The notes under the pieces are model-generated. The model saw only the letters and a program-made list of their open reading frames with translations. It did no database searches and was not told the origin of the DNA. From Phytoactinopolyspora alkaliphila (lineage in GTDB: Bacteria; Actinomycetota; Actinomycetes; Jiangellales; Jiangellaceae), in contig NZ_JAAGOB010000002.1 in the NCBI RefSeq assembly GCF_010550695.1, forward strand, positions 552,200 through 616,199: a stretch of 64,000 bases of DNA, in the 5' to 3' direction. This document shows, in pieces, positions 25,404 to 33,306 of this stretch (positions are counted from its first letter, which is position 1; each line of letters opens with the position of its first letter). The position numbers and the translations under genes were made by a program.

Positions 25404-25598
25404 TCAGGCGGCCGAGCAGCAGGCAGTGCCGCGATCTACCGTGAGCGCTGCCCAGACACTGCGCAATCGCGCAATCAGACGCGTCACGGCACGTTCGCGG
25501 CAGCAGGCCGCCGACGCGATCATCCGTAGACGCGCCGCTTCCGCGCGCACCTCCCGCCGGCGCTCCGCCGCGACCATCTCGAACTCGTACGGGTGCAT
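25404..25598 (-). CDS. Small basic helical protein divergent from arsR
   Basis: A 64-residue protein that starts MHPYEFEMVAAERRREVRAE after an AGGAGAAGG site. It is mostly helical and arginine-rich, with CC pairs at ~27-28 and ~60-61. Short MHPY...-type proteins of this build are widespread in actinomycetes and have no known function. It shares a divergent promoter region with arsR containing a 27-bp palindrome, and is followed by the cysteine-rich micro-ORF, suggesting a metal-responsive two-gene unit. Confidence 0.6.
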   Translation of the reverse strand: MHPYEFEMVAAERRREVRAEAARLRMIASAACCRERAVTRLIARLRSVWAALTVDRGTACCSAA

Positions 25599-25642
25599 GC
25601 CTTCTCCTCCAGCAGTGCGCACAGTCGACGCGCTGCTTCGAC

Positions 25643-25669
25643 ATCTATCTAATCATTGATTCGATAGAT
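25643..25669. promoter_or_regulatory. ArsR-type operator between the small ORFs and arsR
   Basis: ATCTATC (25643-25649) is mirrored by GATAGAT (25663-25669), and the centre contains AATCATTGATT, itself symmetric. AT-rich imperfect palindromes with ATCA/TGAT cores are typical binding sites of ArsR/SmtB proteins. The position, 45 bases upstream of the 64-residue ORF start and 62 upstream of arsR, allows control of both directions. Confidence 0.6.
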
Positions 25670-25731
25670 TTCAAAGCAATGCTTCAATACATGTCGAAAC
25701 AACCTGATCCTTCACGTACGCTGGAAGCACG

Positions 25732-26097
25732 ATGAGCACCGCGATGATGAGCCCCGACACTCCAGTGGGCATGCAGCTCCCGATCTTGACTGACTGCTGC
25801 CCGCCATCCTCGGCCGTCCGTGACGACGACGCCGTCTCCCTGGCGGCAATGTTCAAGGCACTTGCCGACCCGGCGCGGGTGAAGATCCTGTCGATGCTGC
25901 TCAACACCCCCGAGGTCTGCGCATGTGACATGGCGGGCCAGATCGGGAAAACAGCCGCCACCGCCAGCCATCACCTGAAGCTGCTCAAGGAGGCAGGGCT
26001 GATCAGCGGTGAGCGGCGAGGCACCTGGGTCTACTACCGCGTGGTGCCAGAACGGCTCAAGGCGATCCGCGACGCACTGACCCTGGACGCCAGTTAG
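25732..26097 (+). CDS. ArsR/SmtB-family metal(loid)-responsive repressor
   Basis: A 121-residue winged-helix repressor. The helix-turn-helix is DMAGQIGKTAATASHHLKLL (~64-83) followed by the wing RRGTWVYYRV. Metal-ligand candidates are the cysteines of EVCACD (~60-65) at the start of the recognition region, as in ArsR's CxC site, and an extra N-terminal DCCPP (~21). It presumably represses itself and the divergent small ORFs through the palindrome at 25643-25669, releasing on arsenite or a soft metal. No efflux pump is adjacent. Confidence 0.9.
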   Translation: MSTAMMSPDTPVGMQLPILTDCCPPSSAVRDDDAVSLAAMFKALADPARVKILSMLLNTPEVCACDMAGQIGKTAATASHHLKLLKEAGLISGERRGTWVYYRVVPERLKAIRDALTLDAS

Positions 26098-26295
26098 CGC
26101 CGTTCGGGGCCCAGCCGTGAGATTCGGCCGCAGCCGTGAAGACCCTCGCGTGGGACACGTCTCCACTCCCGCACGCTGGCCGAATCGATCGGCTCGATGT
26201 CCTTGGGATATGGCATCTAGCTGGCCAGGCAATGTCACCACCGCGACAGTCACACAAGAACCGGAACTCGAGAGCATCGCATTGCCTGGAAGCCC
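26098..26295. other. Non-coding stretch before the PIN-like fragment
   Basis: No supported gene is visible here. The 146 bases after the fragment (26454-26599) likewise contain only the promoter region of the following lipoprotein gene. Confidence 0.3.
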
Positions 26296-26453
26296 ACGGC
26301 GTGCTGTGGGTGGTCGCGAACGCCGTTCACGACAAGCGAATAGCGCAGACAACCGCTGGAAGCTTCGTAGATGCCATGATCGCTTCGGGCGCAAGGTACC
26401 CGTTCGAAGCTGGTGGGTTCGCCCACTGGGCAAGGGCAAAGGACCTGCTGTAG
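26296..26453 (+). pseudogene. C-terminal fragment resembling a PIN-domain protein
   Basis: The frame reads GVLWVVANAVHDKRIAQTTA then GSFVDAMIASGARYPFEAGG then FAHWARAKDLL and stops. This looks like the end of a PIN-domain nuclease, in which a helix with TA...LVDAL precedes a GARYPF..GGF..WA motif. The upstream half with the first acidic residues is absent, and the frame before 26290 is not protein-like. Assignment is by pattern only. Confidence 0.35.
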
Positions 26454-26599
26454 CCGTACAGCGACCACGGATTCACGGGTTCGTCAGCCCATCGGCTGAC
26501 AGGATCGAGACCGTATCCGTCTGGCGGCGTACGCACCGCCTGATCTGTTCAACTCTGGGGCGGATGATCGACGTCGCGCGCGGATCTAGCGTGACCGTC

Positions 26600-27196
26600 A
26601 TGGTGAATGACAGCTCTTCGCGCAGCTCAGCAGCGATCTCGACGACACACACGACCCTGCCCGCACCAAGCGACAACAATCGCCGCCAGCGCACTCGGAT
26701 CCTCTCGCTGATGCTCGCCGCGCTCACCGTCCTGGCGGTCTCCGCCTGCGGCGCCATCAGCGAGAGTCTCCGACGCGGGGACAACGGCGATGTGAAGACC
26801 TTCGAGTTCACCAGGGGCGCGGACGGCAAAGCTGACGACGTGATTCCGGACTGGGTGCCAGACGATGCTACGCACGTCCGCTATGTCATGCGCACCACCG
26901 GAGACGAGCGCCTGCTCGTCATGCGAGCGACGGCGGACGCTCTTCCGGACTCGTGCGAGGAGGTGTCAGCGGACGAGTTGCGCCCTCGTCCGGTTCGGGC
27001 CGGAGAGGAGCCCGACGACTACCGCACCGACGCCACACTGACCGCGCAATGGTGGGACGAGGGGCGGGAGCACAAGTCGACCATCACGTGTGGCCCCTGG
27101 TGGATCAGCCCGGTAGGTGACTCGCTGTTCGCCTTCCGGCCGGAGCTCAAATCCGTCCAGATCGAGGAACCACAAGCCACGCAAGAAGCACCATAA
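26600..27196 (+). CDS. Secreted lipoprotein of unknown function
   Basis: A 198-residue protein. A long polar N-terminus precedes a signal helix (ILSLMLAALTVLAV) and the lipobox VSAC, so cysteine ~49 would be lipidated and the rest exported. The mature part has two cysteines (PDSCEEV and TITCGPWW) and an aromatic C-terminal segment. The ATG at 26600 was taken. An ATG at 26567 is also in frame. No family is recognised. Its 3' end is 36 bases from the convergent acetyltransferase gene. Confidence 0.7.
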   Translation: MVNDSSSRSSAAISTTHTTLPAPSDNNRRQRTRILSLMLAALTVLAVSACGAISESLRRGDNGDVKTFEFTRGADGKADDVIPDWVPDDATHVRYVMRTTGDERLLVMRATADALPDSCEEVSADELRPRPVRAGEEPDDYRTDATLTAQWWDEGREHKSTITCGPWWISPVGDSLFAFRPELKSVQIEEPQATQEAP

Positions 27197-27232
27197 ACGC
27201 AGAAGCACCAGGGACGACGTCGCCCTGATCCT

Positions 27233-27850
27233 TCAGGCTTCGAAGTCAACCCGCATGATCACGCGTCTCGGAGTGGGGTGGTGCACCTGGGCGAAGCCGG
27301 CCTCCTCGAACACCTGCCGCGCCCCGACGTGGAGCTCGCCCCAGGTGATCTCCTTGCCTGGTTGCGTGATCATCGGATAGGCCTCCAGAACGCGGGCGCC
27401 TCGCTCGCGGGCATAGTCGATCGTGGCGCGCGCCAGCAGGTACGTGAGGCCGCGACCCCGGAAGCCCTTGCGGACGATCAGGCAGGTCACCACCCACACA
27501 CCGGCGTCGTCCTTGTCTTCGTCGCGCCCGCTCCACGGCACGCGAAGGGTGCGCAGCTTCGGATATGCGATTCGTGGTTCGACGGCCACCCATCCCGCCG
27601 GCTCGTCGTCGATATACGCCACAAGCCCACTGGTGGACGCGGCATTCGGATCACCGCACGCGGTCTGCGCCTGCGACATCGCAACCCGCTCGTCGTACGT
27701 GCTGTCCCGCCAGATCCAGCCCACCACCTTGAACCGCTGGCACCGGCACCTGCCCGCGTAGTCCTTAGTGTCGAAGACCGCCTCCACGTCCTCCCAGGAC
27801 GCCTGGTTGGCGGGCACGATCCGCACGCTCGCTTCATCCAGCGCATTCAC
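27233..27850 (-). CDS. GNAT-family N-acetyltransferase
   Basis: A 205-residue protein that transfers an acyl group from acetyl-CoA. The acetyl-CoA pyrophosphate loop is in the stretch VTCLIVRKGFRGRGLTYLLA (~122-141), with the R/Q-x-x-G-x-G/A pattern as RKGFRGRG. An N-terminal cluster AGRCRCQRFKVVGW (~26-39) is common in one actinobacterial GNAT group. The GTG at 27850 is used because the longer frame runs through the neighbouring DinB gene. It follows that gene by only 22 bases, so the pair is probably co-transcribed. Confidence 0.88.
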   Translation of the reverse strand: MNALDEASVRIVPANQASWEDVEAVFDTKDYAGRCRCQRFKVVGWIWRDSTYDERVAMSQAQTACGDPNAASTSGLVAYIDDEPAGWVAVEPRIAYPKLRTLRVPWSGRDEDKDDAGVWVVTCLIVRKGFRGRGLTYLLARATIDYARERGARVLEAYPMITQPGKEITWGELHVGARQVFEEAGFAQVHHPTPRRVIMRVDFEA

Positions 27851-27872
27851 ACGAGCACCGGTCCGGGAGCCG

Positions 27873-28436
27873 TCATGATGGCTGGGGCGGATCGTCGCCC
27901 ACCAGCCCGTCGACGGCTTCCCGGAGCAGATCCGCGTGGCCGGTGTGGCGGATGTACTCCTCGATCGCGTCGACCAGGACCCGCCGGAGGTTCGGTGACT
28001 CGCCGGACTCGGTGGTGAACACCGACGGCTCGTCGAGACTCCCGTCGGCAAGCACGCGAGACCACGCTGCCTGCGAACGCTCCACTGCTCCGCGCCAGAG
28101 CGCGTAGAGCTCCTCCGGCGAGTCGTCGGCGGCGGAGTTCCAGTCCCAATCGGGATCGGCCTCGAAGTTCTCCCGCAGCCACGGTGGCCCCATCGGTTCA
28201 CCGGTCAGGAAGGTGGAGACGCGTTCGTCCTCGGCCCGGGCAAGATGCTTGAGCAGTCCGCCCAGAGTCATGTTCGAGGGAGGAAGCCGCTTCCGCAGAC
28301 CCGTTTCGTCCAGCCCACCGCACTTCCAGGCGAACTGTGCGCGGGCTCGCTGGAGCGCGAAGAACAGCATCTCCACCTCGTCACCGGCAACGGATTCCCT
28401 GATCACTGTCATGTCCCGCATGTCCATGCCGCACAA
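27873..28436 (-). CDS. DinB-superfamily (DUF664) protein
   Basis: A 187-residue four-helix protein of the DinB/DUF664 type, often annotated as mycothiol transferase-like. Metal-ligand histidine positions are LGGLLKHLARAEDERVSTFL (~50-69) and AIEEYIRHTGHADLLREAVD (~152-171), where HxxHxxxxRE is the conserved C-terminal motif. It begins MCGMDMRDM, and any of three ATGs may be used. It heads a two-gene unit with the GNAT gene. Its substrate is unknown, and detoxification of electrophiles is a reasonable guess. Confidence 0.88.
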   Translation of the reverse strand: MCGMDMRDMTVIRESVAGDEVEMLFFALQRARAQFAWKCGGLDETGLRKRLPPSNMTLGGLLKHLARAEDERVSTFLTGEPMGPPWLRENFEADPDWDWNSAADDSPEELYALWRGAVERSQAAWSRVLADGSLDEPSVFTTESGESPNLRRVLVDAIEEYIRHTGHADLLREAVDGLVGDDPPQPS

Positions 28437-28557
28437 GCTACTGCTGATTCCGCACGATCAGCTACCGGATCAGAGTCCGCAGCGAAACTGGCGCGAGGCC
28501 AGAACGGCCGCCTAAAGCGTTCGCCTCGGGTTCGGGTATCTGGGAAGATCGGCGTTC

Positions 28558-29370
28558 GTGACTCCCTCTCTGTTCTCCGGCCGCCCTTCTGACTCCGTCA
28601 CCGTGCCGGGCGTCGTCCAAGCCATCGCTGGGGGCGACACGATCACGCCGGTGTGGCAGAACGAGCTGGGTGGCCTCACCTTCCGTCTGGAGAACCGACG
28701 AGGCATCACCCGGTACGCCAAGTGGGTCGCCGCCGGCACTCCGGAGATCGATCTTGCCGCCGAGGCGGAACGCTTGGCGTGGGCGCGGCAATGGGTGGTG
28801 GTTCCGCAGGTCATCGAACAGAGCGCCGACGACGAAGGCTCCTGGCTGGTCACGTCCGCGGTCCCTGGCCGCTCGGCCGTCGACTCTCGATGGATCGCCG
28901 ACCCGAAGACCGCCGCGGCAGCCATCGGCCGAGGGCTCCGTGTGCTTCACGACGCGCTCCCCGTGGACACGTGCCCGTTCGACTGGAGCACAGAACGACG
29001 ACTCACTCGTGCCTATGAGCGCGTCGCCGCCGGTGAGCAGCCATCCGGTCAGGCCCTCAAGCGTCGGCACCCGCACGTCACCGATCCCGTCGCGCAGATC
29101 GCGGAGCCGCCGCCCATCGACCGGCTCGTCGTCTGTCACGGTGACGCCTGCGCGCCCAACACGCTGCTTCACGACGACGGAGCTTTCTCCGCTCATGTGG
29201 ATCTCGGCTCCCTCGGTGTGGCCGACCGGTGGGCGGACCTCGCCATTGGCGCGTGGAGTACGGAGTGGAACTACGGCCCCGGTTACGCGGACGTCGTGTA
29301 CGAGGCATACGGCATCGATCCGGACCCCGAACGTATCGCCTACTACCGCCTCCTGTGGGACATGAGCTAG
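28558..29370 (+). CDS. Aminoglycoside 3'-phosphotransferase-like kinase
   Basis: A 270-residue protein-kinase-fold enzyme of the APH(3') type, which phosphorylates aminoglycosides or related sugars using ATP. The catalytic loop CHGDACAPNTLL (~198-209) has the essential Asp and Asn, and HVDLGSLGVADRWADLA (~217-233) carries the Mg-binding D.G and the APH tail motif. ATP-binding Lys is in ITRYAKWV (~50). A GTG start at 28558 is used. Whether it gives resistance cannot be told from sequence, as environmental actinomycetes carry many such homologues. Confidence 0.88.
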   Translation: MTPSLFSGRPSDSVTVPGVVQAIAGGDTITPVWQNELGGLTFRLENRRGITRYAKWVAAGTPEIDLAAEAERLAWARQWVVVPQVIEQSADDEGSWLVTSAVPGRSAVDSRWIADPKTAAAAIGRGLRVLHDALPVDTCPFDWSTERRLTRAYERVAAGEQPSGQALKRRHPHVTDPVAQIAEPPPIDRLVVCHGDACAPNTLLHDDGAFSAHVDLGSLGVADRWADLAIGAWSTEWNYGPGYADVVYEAYGIDPDPERIAYYRLLWDMS

Positions 29371-29619
29371 AGCACCGGCGTCGTAGCCTGCGCTACGTGA
29401 CCACGAACCGGCCTTCCGCTCGGTTAGCGCTACCGCATGTCGACATCGTGGTCGCTGCCGTCACTCACCTGCCACTGCAGAACAAGCCCATCTTCAACCA
29501 GTGCACGCCAGTGGGCAGGACCACGCCGCCATGTGGTTGCGAACCCGACGGCAGACGCACTGATCGTCAGCACACGCGGCGCGGAGCCTGGGGTCACAGA
29601 GAGTGTCTGGGGCAAAGGA

Positions 29620-29656
29620 GTGGGGCAGGCGTCGTCGTCGCGACACCTGCCCCCAC
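29620..29656. terminator. Terminator hairpin between two convergent genes
   Basis: GTGGGGCAGG pairs with CCTGCCCCCAC (one bulge) just beyond the M23 peptidase stop (minus strand) and 250 bases after the phosphotransferase gene. It probably terminates the peptidase transcript. The rest of 29371-29619 shows no gene. Confidence 0.45.
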
Positions 29657-29669
29657 CTCGAAGTCCGGC

Positions 29670-30614
29670 TCAGTGAGTGCAGCCGCTGGTAGGCAACGCG
29701 TTGGCGGCGGGTGGAGTGACGCCGTCGTAGATCGCCAGCAGCAGCCTCTGCGGGCACCGGAGCAAGCCGTCAGGGGTCCGGATCTGCAGATGCAGGTGCG
29801 GCCCGGTGGAATGGCCGGTGTTCCCGGTCAGGCCGATCTGCTGGCCAGGAGTCACGGACGTACCGCTGGAAACCGACCAGTCCGAGAAATGGCAGTAGTT
29901 ATAGGTGGCGCCGTCCGTGCCGGCCAGGCTGATGCCTCGTCCGCAACTGCCGTCGTTGATCCTGGTGACGGTCCCTGCCCGCACCGCCCGGGCCGGAGTG
30001 CCCGTTGGTGTCCGGAGATCGATAGCCGGGTAGGTGTGGTGCGTGCGTCCGTACTCCGAGCGCGGGAAGAAGTTGTCCGGAACGGGCAGCGACCACTCGT
30101 TGCTGCCGGCCGCGGCCTCGGTGATGCGGATCGCGTCCGCGATCACGTAGCCAGCGGTGCTGGTCCATCTACTGACGGCGACGACGTCCTGATCGCCCGC
30201 GGCGAGCGAGTGGACGCCGAGGCTCACCCACCGGCCACCGTTGCTGCGCTGGTCGATGCGCACGGACTGGCTGCCGTTCGCCGTGTTGATCACGAACGGG
30301 GTGGAACTGTTGTAGCCGGAGTTGGCGGGGTACCACACCTCCACGCGGTAGGTGCCGGCTTCGGGGATGTCGGCCGAATACCAGGCCGCATCGCTCCCGG
30401 TGGTGTCCGGGGTGGCGAAGTAGTACTGGTCGCCGTAGCGCTGGTCCGACCACGACGACGTCGCCCAGTTCTCGCTTGCGGTGAACCGGTCGCCGGTGGC
30501 GTCGATGACCACGCTGAAGTCTTGCGCGGCAGCGGGTCCTATGGGTGTGAGGAGGGTCGCGACCAATGTGCCGGCCGCGACGGCGGTGAGTCGGCGTACG
30601 GTGCGGTTGTCCAT
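29670..30614 (-). CDS. Secreted M23-type metallopeptidase with golvesin-like domain
   Basis: A 314-residue exported protein. A Sec signal peptide (~1-30, ending PAAAQ) is followed by a golvesin/xanthan-lyase CBM-like beta domain (~32-168: AWYSADIPEAGTYRVEVWYP, then GYVIADAIRITEA). A LytM/M23 domain comes next, with the zinc site HHTYPAIDL (~193-201) and HLHLQI (~275-280). Members hydrolyse peptidoglycan peptide bonds or are degenerate activators. Here the HxxxxxD and HxH ligands remain, so activity is plausible. Action is at the cell wall. Confidence 0.88.
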   Translation of the reverse strand: MDNRTVRRLTAVAAGTLVATLLTPIGPAAAQDFSVVIDATGDRFTASENWATSSWSDQRYGDQYYFATPDTTGSDAAWYSADIPEAGTYRVEVWYPANSGYNSSTPFVINTANGSQSVRIDQRSNGGRWVSLGVHSLAAGDQDVVAVSRWTSTAGYVIADAIRITEAAAGSNEWSLPVPDNFFPRSEYGRTHHTYPAIDLRTPTGTPARAVRAGTVTRINDGSCGRGISLAGTDGATYNYCHFSDWSVSSGTSVTPGQQIGLTGNTGHSTGPHLHLQIRTPDGLLRCPQRLLLAIYDGVTPPAANALPTSGCTH

Positions 30615-30888
30615 GGCTTCCGTCCAATCCTCCGAGGCAAGGTTGGCCTAGACCATTGAAGCAAGATCGACATCCACGCGGAAGAGATTTCGATACATTC
30701 GTCGGATCGCAGCATATTTTGCTATGAATAGCCACCATTCAAGAGATTTTCCAGTCAAATCACGTGCGACGCGGCGACAGCTGGCCCGTCAACCGCACCA
30801 TGGCCCGAGCATGTGGACAACGCCGCCGATGCCGGTACATCCGCCAACACGCCTGCATGACTCCTGGACACGTCCGGTCGGAAGTGGC
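30615..30888. other. Divergent intergenic region between the peptidase and aldo/keto reductase genes
   Basis: No gene is supported. The part near 30680-30770 is AT-rich (for example GCATATTTTGCTATGAATAG) and presumably contains the peptidase promoter. The reductase promoter follows at 30889. Confidence 0.4.
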
Positions 30889-30919
30889 TTGACCTGGAGC
30901 GCGCTCCAGCTCATAGCGT
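30889..30919 (+). promoter_or_regulatory. MerR-type promoter of the aldo/keto reductase gene
   Basis: A -35 hexamer TTGACC (30889-30894) and a TAGCGT -10 candidate (30914-30919) are 19 bases apart. The spacer is filled by the perfect palindrome CTGGAGCGCGCTCCAG (30894-30909). A stretched 19-bp spacer around a palindrome is the signature of promoters activated by MerR-family regulators. No merR gene is present in the window, so the regulator would act in trans. Confidence 0.6.
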
Positions 30920-30953
30920 CGACGACAGTCACCACTACGCGAAGGAGCACCAG

Positions 30954-31961
30954 ATGAAGACCGTCGAACTCGGCAGGACGGGCGAACAGGTCAGCCAGCT
31001 CGCACTCGGCTGCATGCTCATGGGCACCACCACCGACGAGGCGTCGGCGAACACCATGCTGAATCGGTACCTGGATGCGGGTGGCACGTTCCTCGACACC
31101 GCCAACTGCTACACCTGGTGGGAGGAGCGGGGCAGCCTCGGCGGGCACAGCGAGGAGGTGCTGGGCCGCTGGTTCGCCAGCACCGGCCGACGCGACGACG
31201 TCTTCCTCGCCACCAAGGGAACCGCTCTGGTCAAGGACCTGGATGCGGTCTGGGTCGATGATCAGCCGGACTGGGAACGCGCCTACCAGAACTTCGACGG
31301 CGCCGGGGGCGACAACCTCCGCCGGTCGGTCGACGACAGCCTCCGCAGGCTGCAGACCGACCACATCGACCTGTACTACGTGCACGTCGACGACCGGTCC
31401 ACGCCGCTGGAGGAAAGCCTGGAGGCGCTGGCAGGGCTGGTGCAGGCGGGCAAGATCCGCTACATCGGCTGGTCCAACGTGCGGACCTGGCGGCTGGAGC
31501 GCATCCGGCAGCTCTGCGCCCAGCATGGCTGGCCGGCTCCGGTCGCGGTACAGCAACAGCACTCCTACCTGCGCCGTAAGGCCGGGCTGAGCCACATCTC
31601 GATCGTCGACGACGAGCAGCTGGACTACCTGCAAGCCCACGACGATCTCACCCTGGTCGCCTACTCGCCCATCCTCAAGGGTATTTACGACGACGCCGCC
31701 AAGCGGGCAAAGCACCCCATGATGGCGCTGTACGCGGGCCCCGACGCCGACGCTCGGATAGCGGCCGTCGAGGACGTGGCGGCCGAGGTGGACGCCACGC
31801 CCAACCAGGTGGTGCTCGCCTGGCTACTGCACCAGACGTCTCCGACCATCGTGCCTCTGATGGGCCCTCGGACCTTGGAACAGTACGACGCGGGCATCCG
31901 GGCTGTGGACGTCAAGCTCACCAGCGATCAGCTTGGCCGGCTTGACGCGGCCGGAGCATAG
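30954..31961 (+). CDS. Aldo/keto reductase
   Basis: A 335-residue TIM-barrel NADPH-dependent oxidoreductase. Catalytic residues fit the family: Asp in GGTFLDTANCY (~43-53), Lys in FLATKGTAL (~84-92) and His in DLYYVHVDD (~138-146), with the usual Tyr supplied by NCY. C-terminal cofactor-binding positions lie near TIVPLMGPRTLEQYDAGIRA. Start ATG 30954 follows GAAGGAGC. It is preceded by a MerR-type promoter, so induction by an organic signal is likely. The substrate is unknown. Confidence 0.93.
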   Translation: MKTVELGRTGEQVSQLALGCMLMGTTTDEASANTMLNRYLDAGGTFLDTANCYTWWEERGSLGGHSEEVLGRWFASTGRRDDVFLATKGTALVKDLDAVWVDDQPDWERAYQNFDGAGGDNLRRSVDDSLRRLQTDHIDLYYVHVDDRSTPLEESLEALAGLVQAGKIRYIGWSNVRTWRLERIRQLCAQHGWPAPVAVQQQHSYLRRKAGLSHISIVDDEQLDYLQAHDDLTLVAYSPILKGIYDDAAKRAKHPMMALYAGPDADARIAAVEDVAAEVDATPNQVVLAWLLHQTSPTIVPLMGPRTLEQYDAGIRAVDVKLTSDQLGRLDAAGA

Positions 31962-32033
31962 GAGCCAGCACGCGGGAAAAGGGGAGGTGACGGCCCCTCG
32001 CCCTTGGGTAGGTTGCCGAGGGGAGGTCATCTC

Positions 32034-33203
32034 ATGCAGAAGGTCAGCGAGCGGCTGTACAACTGGGCGTCGATCATCGAGCCGGACACCCTGGAGCAGG
32101 CACGGCGCACGTCGCAGATGCCGTTCATCTACCCGCACCTAGCTCTGATGCCCGACGCCCACTTGGGCAAGGGCGCCACAGTGGGGTCGGTAATCCCGAC
32201 ACTCGGCGCGATCATCCCGGCGGCCGTAGGCGTCGACATCGGCTGCGGGATGATCGCCGTGCGAACCCAATGGAAGCTGGATAAGCTCGGCGGTCGCGAC
32301 CGTGCCGCACTGCGCAGATCCATCGAGCGGGCCATCCCGTTGTCCGCCGGCGGCAACAACAAGACCCTCACCGACACCGCCGCCAAGCGTTGCGACGAGC
32401 TGGCCGACTTTGCAGACGAGCAGGGAATCGATCCGGCGAAGCGGGCCGCGAACTGGAAGCTGCAACTCGGCTCGCTCGGTTCCGGGAACCACTTCATCGA
32501 GGTGACCGCCGATGAGGAGGACCGGCTGTGGCTGTTCCTGCACTCCGGATCCCGGGGCGTGGGCAACAAGATCGCCCAGCATCACATCAGGGTCGCGCGT
32601 GACCTGTGCGAGAACGCCGGGATCAGCTTGCCTGACCGCGATCTCGCGTACCTGGAGGAAGGCAGCGCAGCGTTCGACGTCTACATCCGGGAGCTCCGCT
32701 GGGCGCAAGCGTTCGCGCTGGCGAACCGCGAGGAAATGATGGACCGGCTCGTCGGCTGCCTGGAGCGGTGGATCGGCGAGACGGTCGAGGAGCGCGAGCG
32801 GATCAACTGCCACCACAACTACACCGAGCAGGAACGGCACTTCGGCGAGGAGGTCTGGCTCAGCCGGAAGGGCGCCATCAACGCCGCCGACGGCGTGCCC
32901 GGGCTCATCCCCGGCTCGATGGGCACGGCCTCCTATGTCGTGACGGGCAAGGGCAACCCGCTCTCACTGAACTCGTCGCCGCACGGAGCGGGCCGCACCT
33001 TCTCCCGGACGAAGGCCCGCAAGACGTTCAGCCGGGAGCAGCTCCGCCAGGCCATGGCCGGTATCGAGTGGCGCGACTCCGCCGCGTTCCTCGACGAGAT
33101 CCCCGCCGCGTACAAGGACATCGACACCGTGATGGCCGACGCTGCCGATCTGGTCGGGATCCGGCACACGCTGCGCCAGATCGTCAACGTCAAGGGCGAT
33201 TAG
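32034..33203 (+). CDS. rtcB: RtcB-family RNA ligase
   Basis: A 389-residue RtcB, the GTP- and Mn-dependent ligase joining 2',3'-cyclic phosphate or 3'-phosphate RNA ends to 5'-OH ends. Signature residues are present: the metal Cys in GVDIGCGMIAV (~64-74), GSGNHFIE (~145), HSGSRGVGNK (~164) and the guanylylated His region SSPHGAGRTFSR (~310). The ATG at 32034 follows GGGGAGG and is preferred to an upstream in-frame ATG at 32004. No archease or rtcA is adjacent. The role is RNA repair or tRNA healing. Confidence 0.95.
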   Translation: MQKVSERLYNWASIIEPDTLEQARRTSQMPFIYPHLALMPDAHLGKGATVGSVIPTLGAIIPAAVGVDIGCGMIAVRTQWKLDKLGGRDRAALRRSIERAIPLSAGGNNKTLTDTAAKRCDELADFADEQGIDPAKRAANWKLQLGSLGSGNHFIEVTADEEDRLWLFLHSGSRGVGNKIAQHHIRVARDLCENAGISLPDRDLAYLEEGSAAFDVYIRELRWAQAFALANREEMMDRLVGCLERWIGETVEERERINCHHNYTEQERHFGEEVWLSRKGAINAADGVPGLIPGSMGTASYVVTGKGNPLSLNSSPHGAGRTFSRTKARKTFSREQLRQAMAGIEWRDSAAFLDEIPAAYKDIDTVMADAADLVGIRHTLRQIVNVKGD

Positions 33204-33246
33204 TTGTGTTCGGCGGCCACATAGCGACCGCCAAATACGACGAGCT

Positions 33247-33279
33247 GCGGCGGGCCGGGAGTAGACACCGGCCCGCCGC
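33247..33279. terminator. Bidirectional terminator between rtcB and the NTF2/DUF1330 gene
   Basis: GCGGCGGGCCGG and CCGGCCCGCCGC form a perfect 12-bp stem with a 9-base loop, lying between two convergent genes (stops at 33203 and 33307). Confidence 0.7.
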
Positions 33280-33306
33280 GGTTCCTGTACACACGCGTCC
33301 GGGTTG

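Noticed and set aside
29229..30659. 476-codon plus-strand frame
   Set aside because: It runs antisense through the secreted M23 peptidase, whose motifs and signal peptide are clear. The plus-strand translation has no domain.
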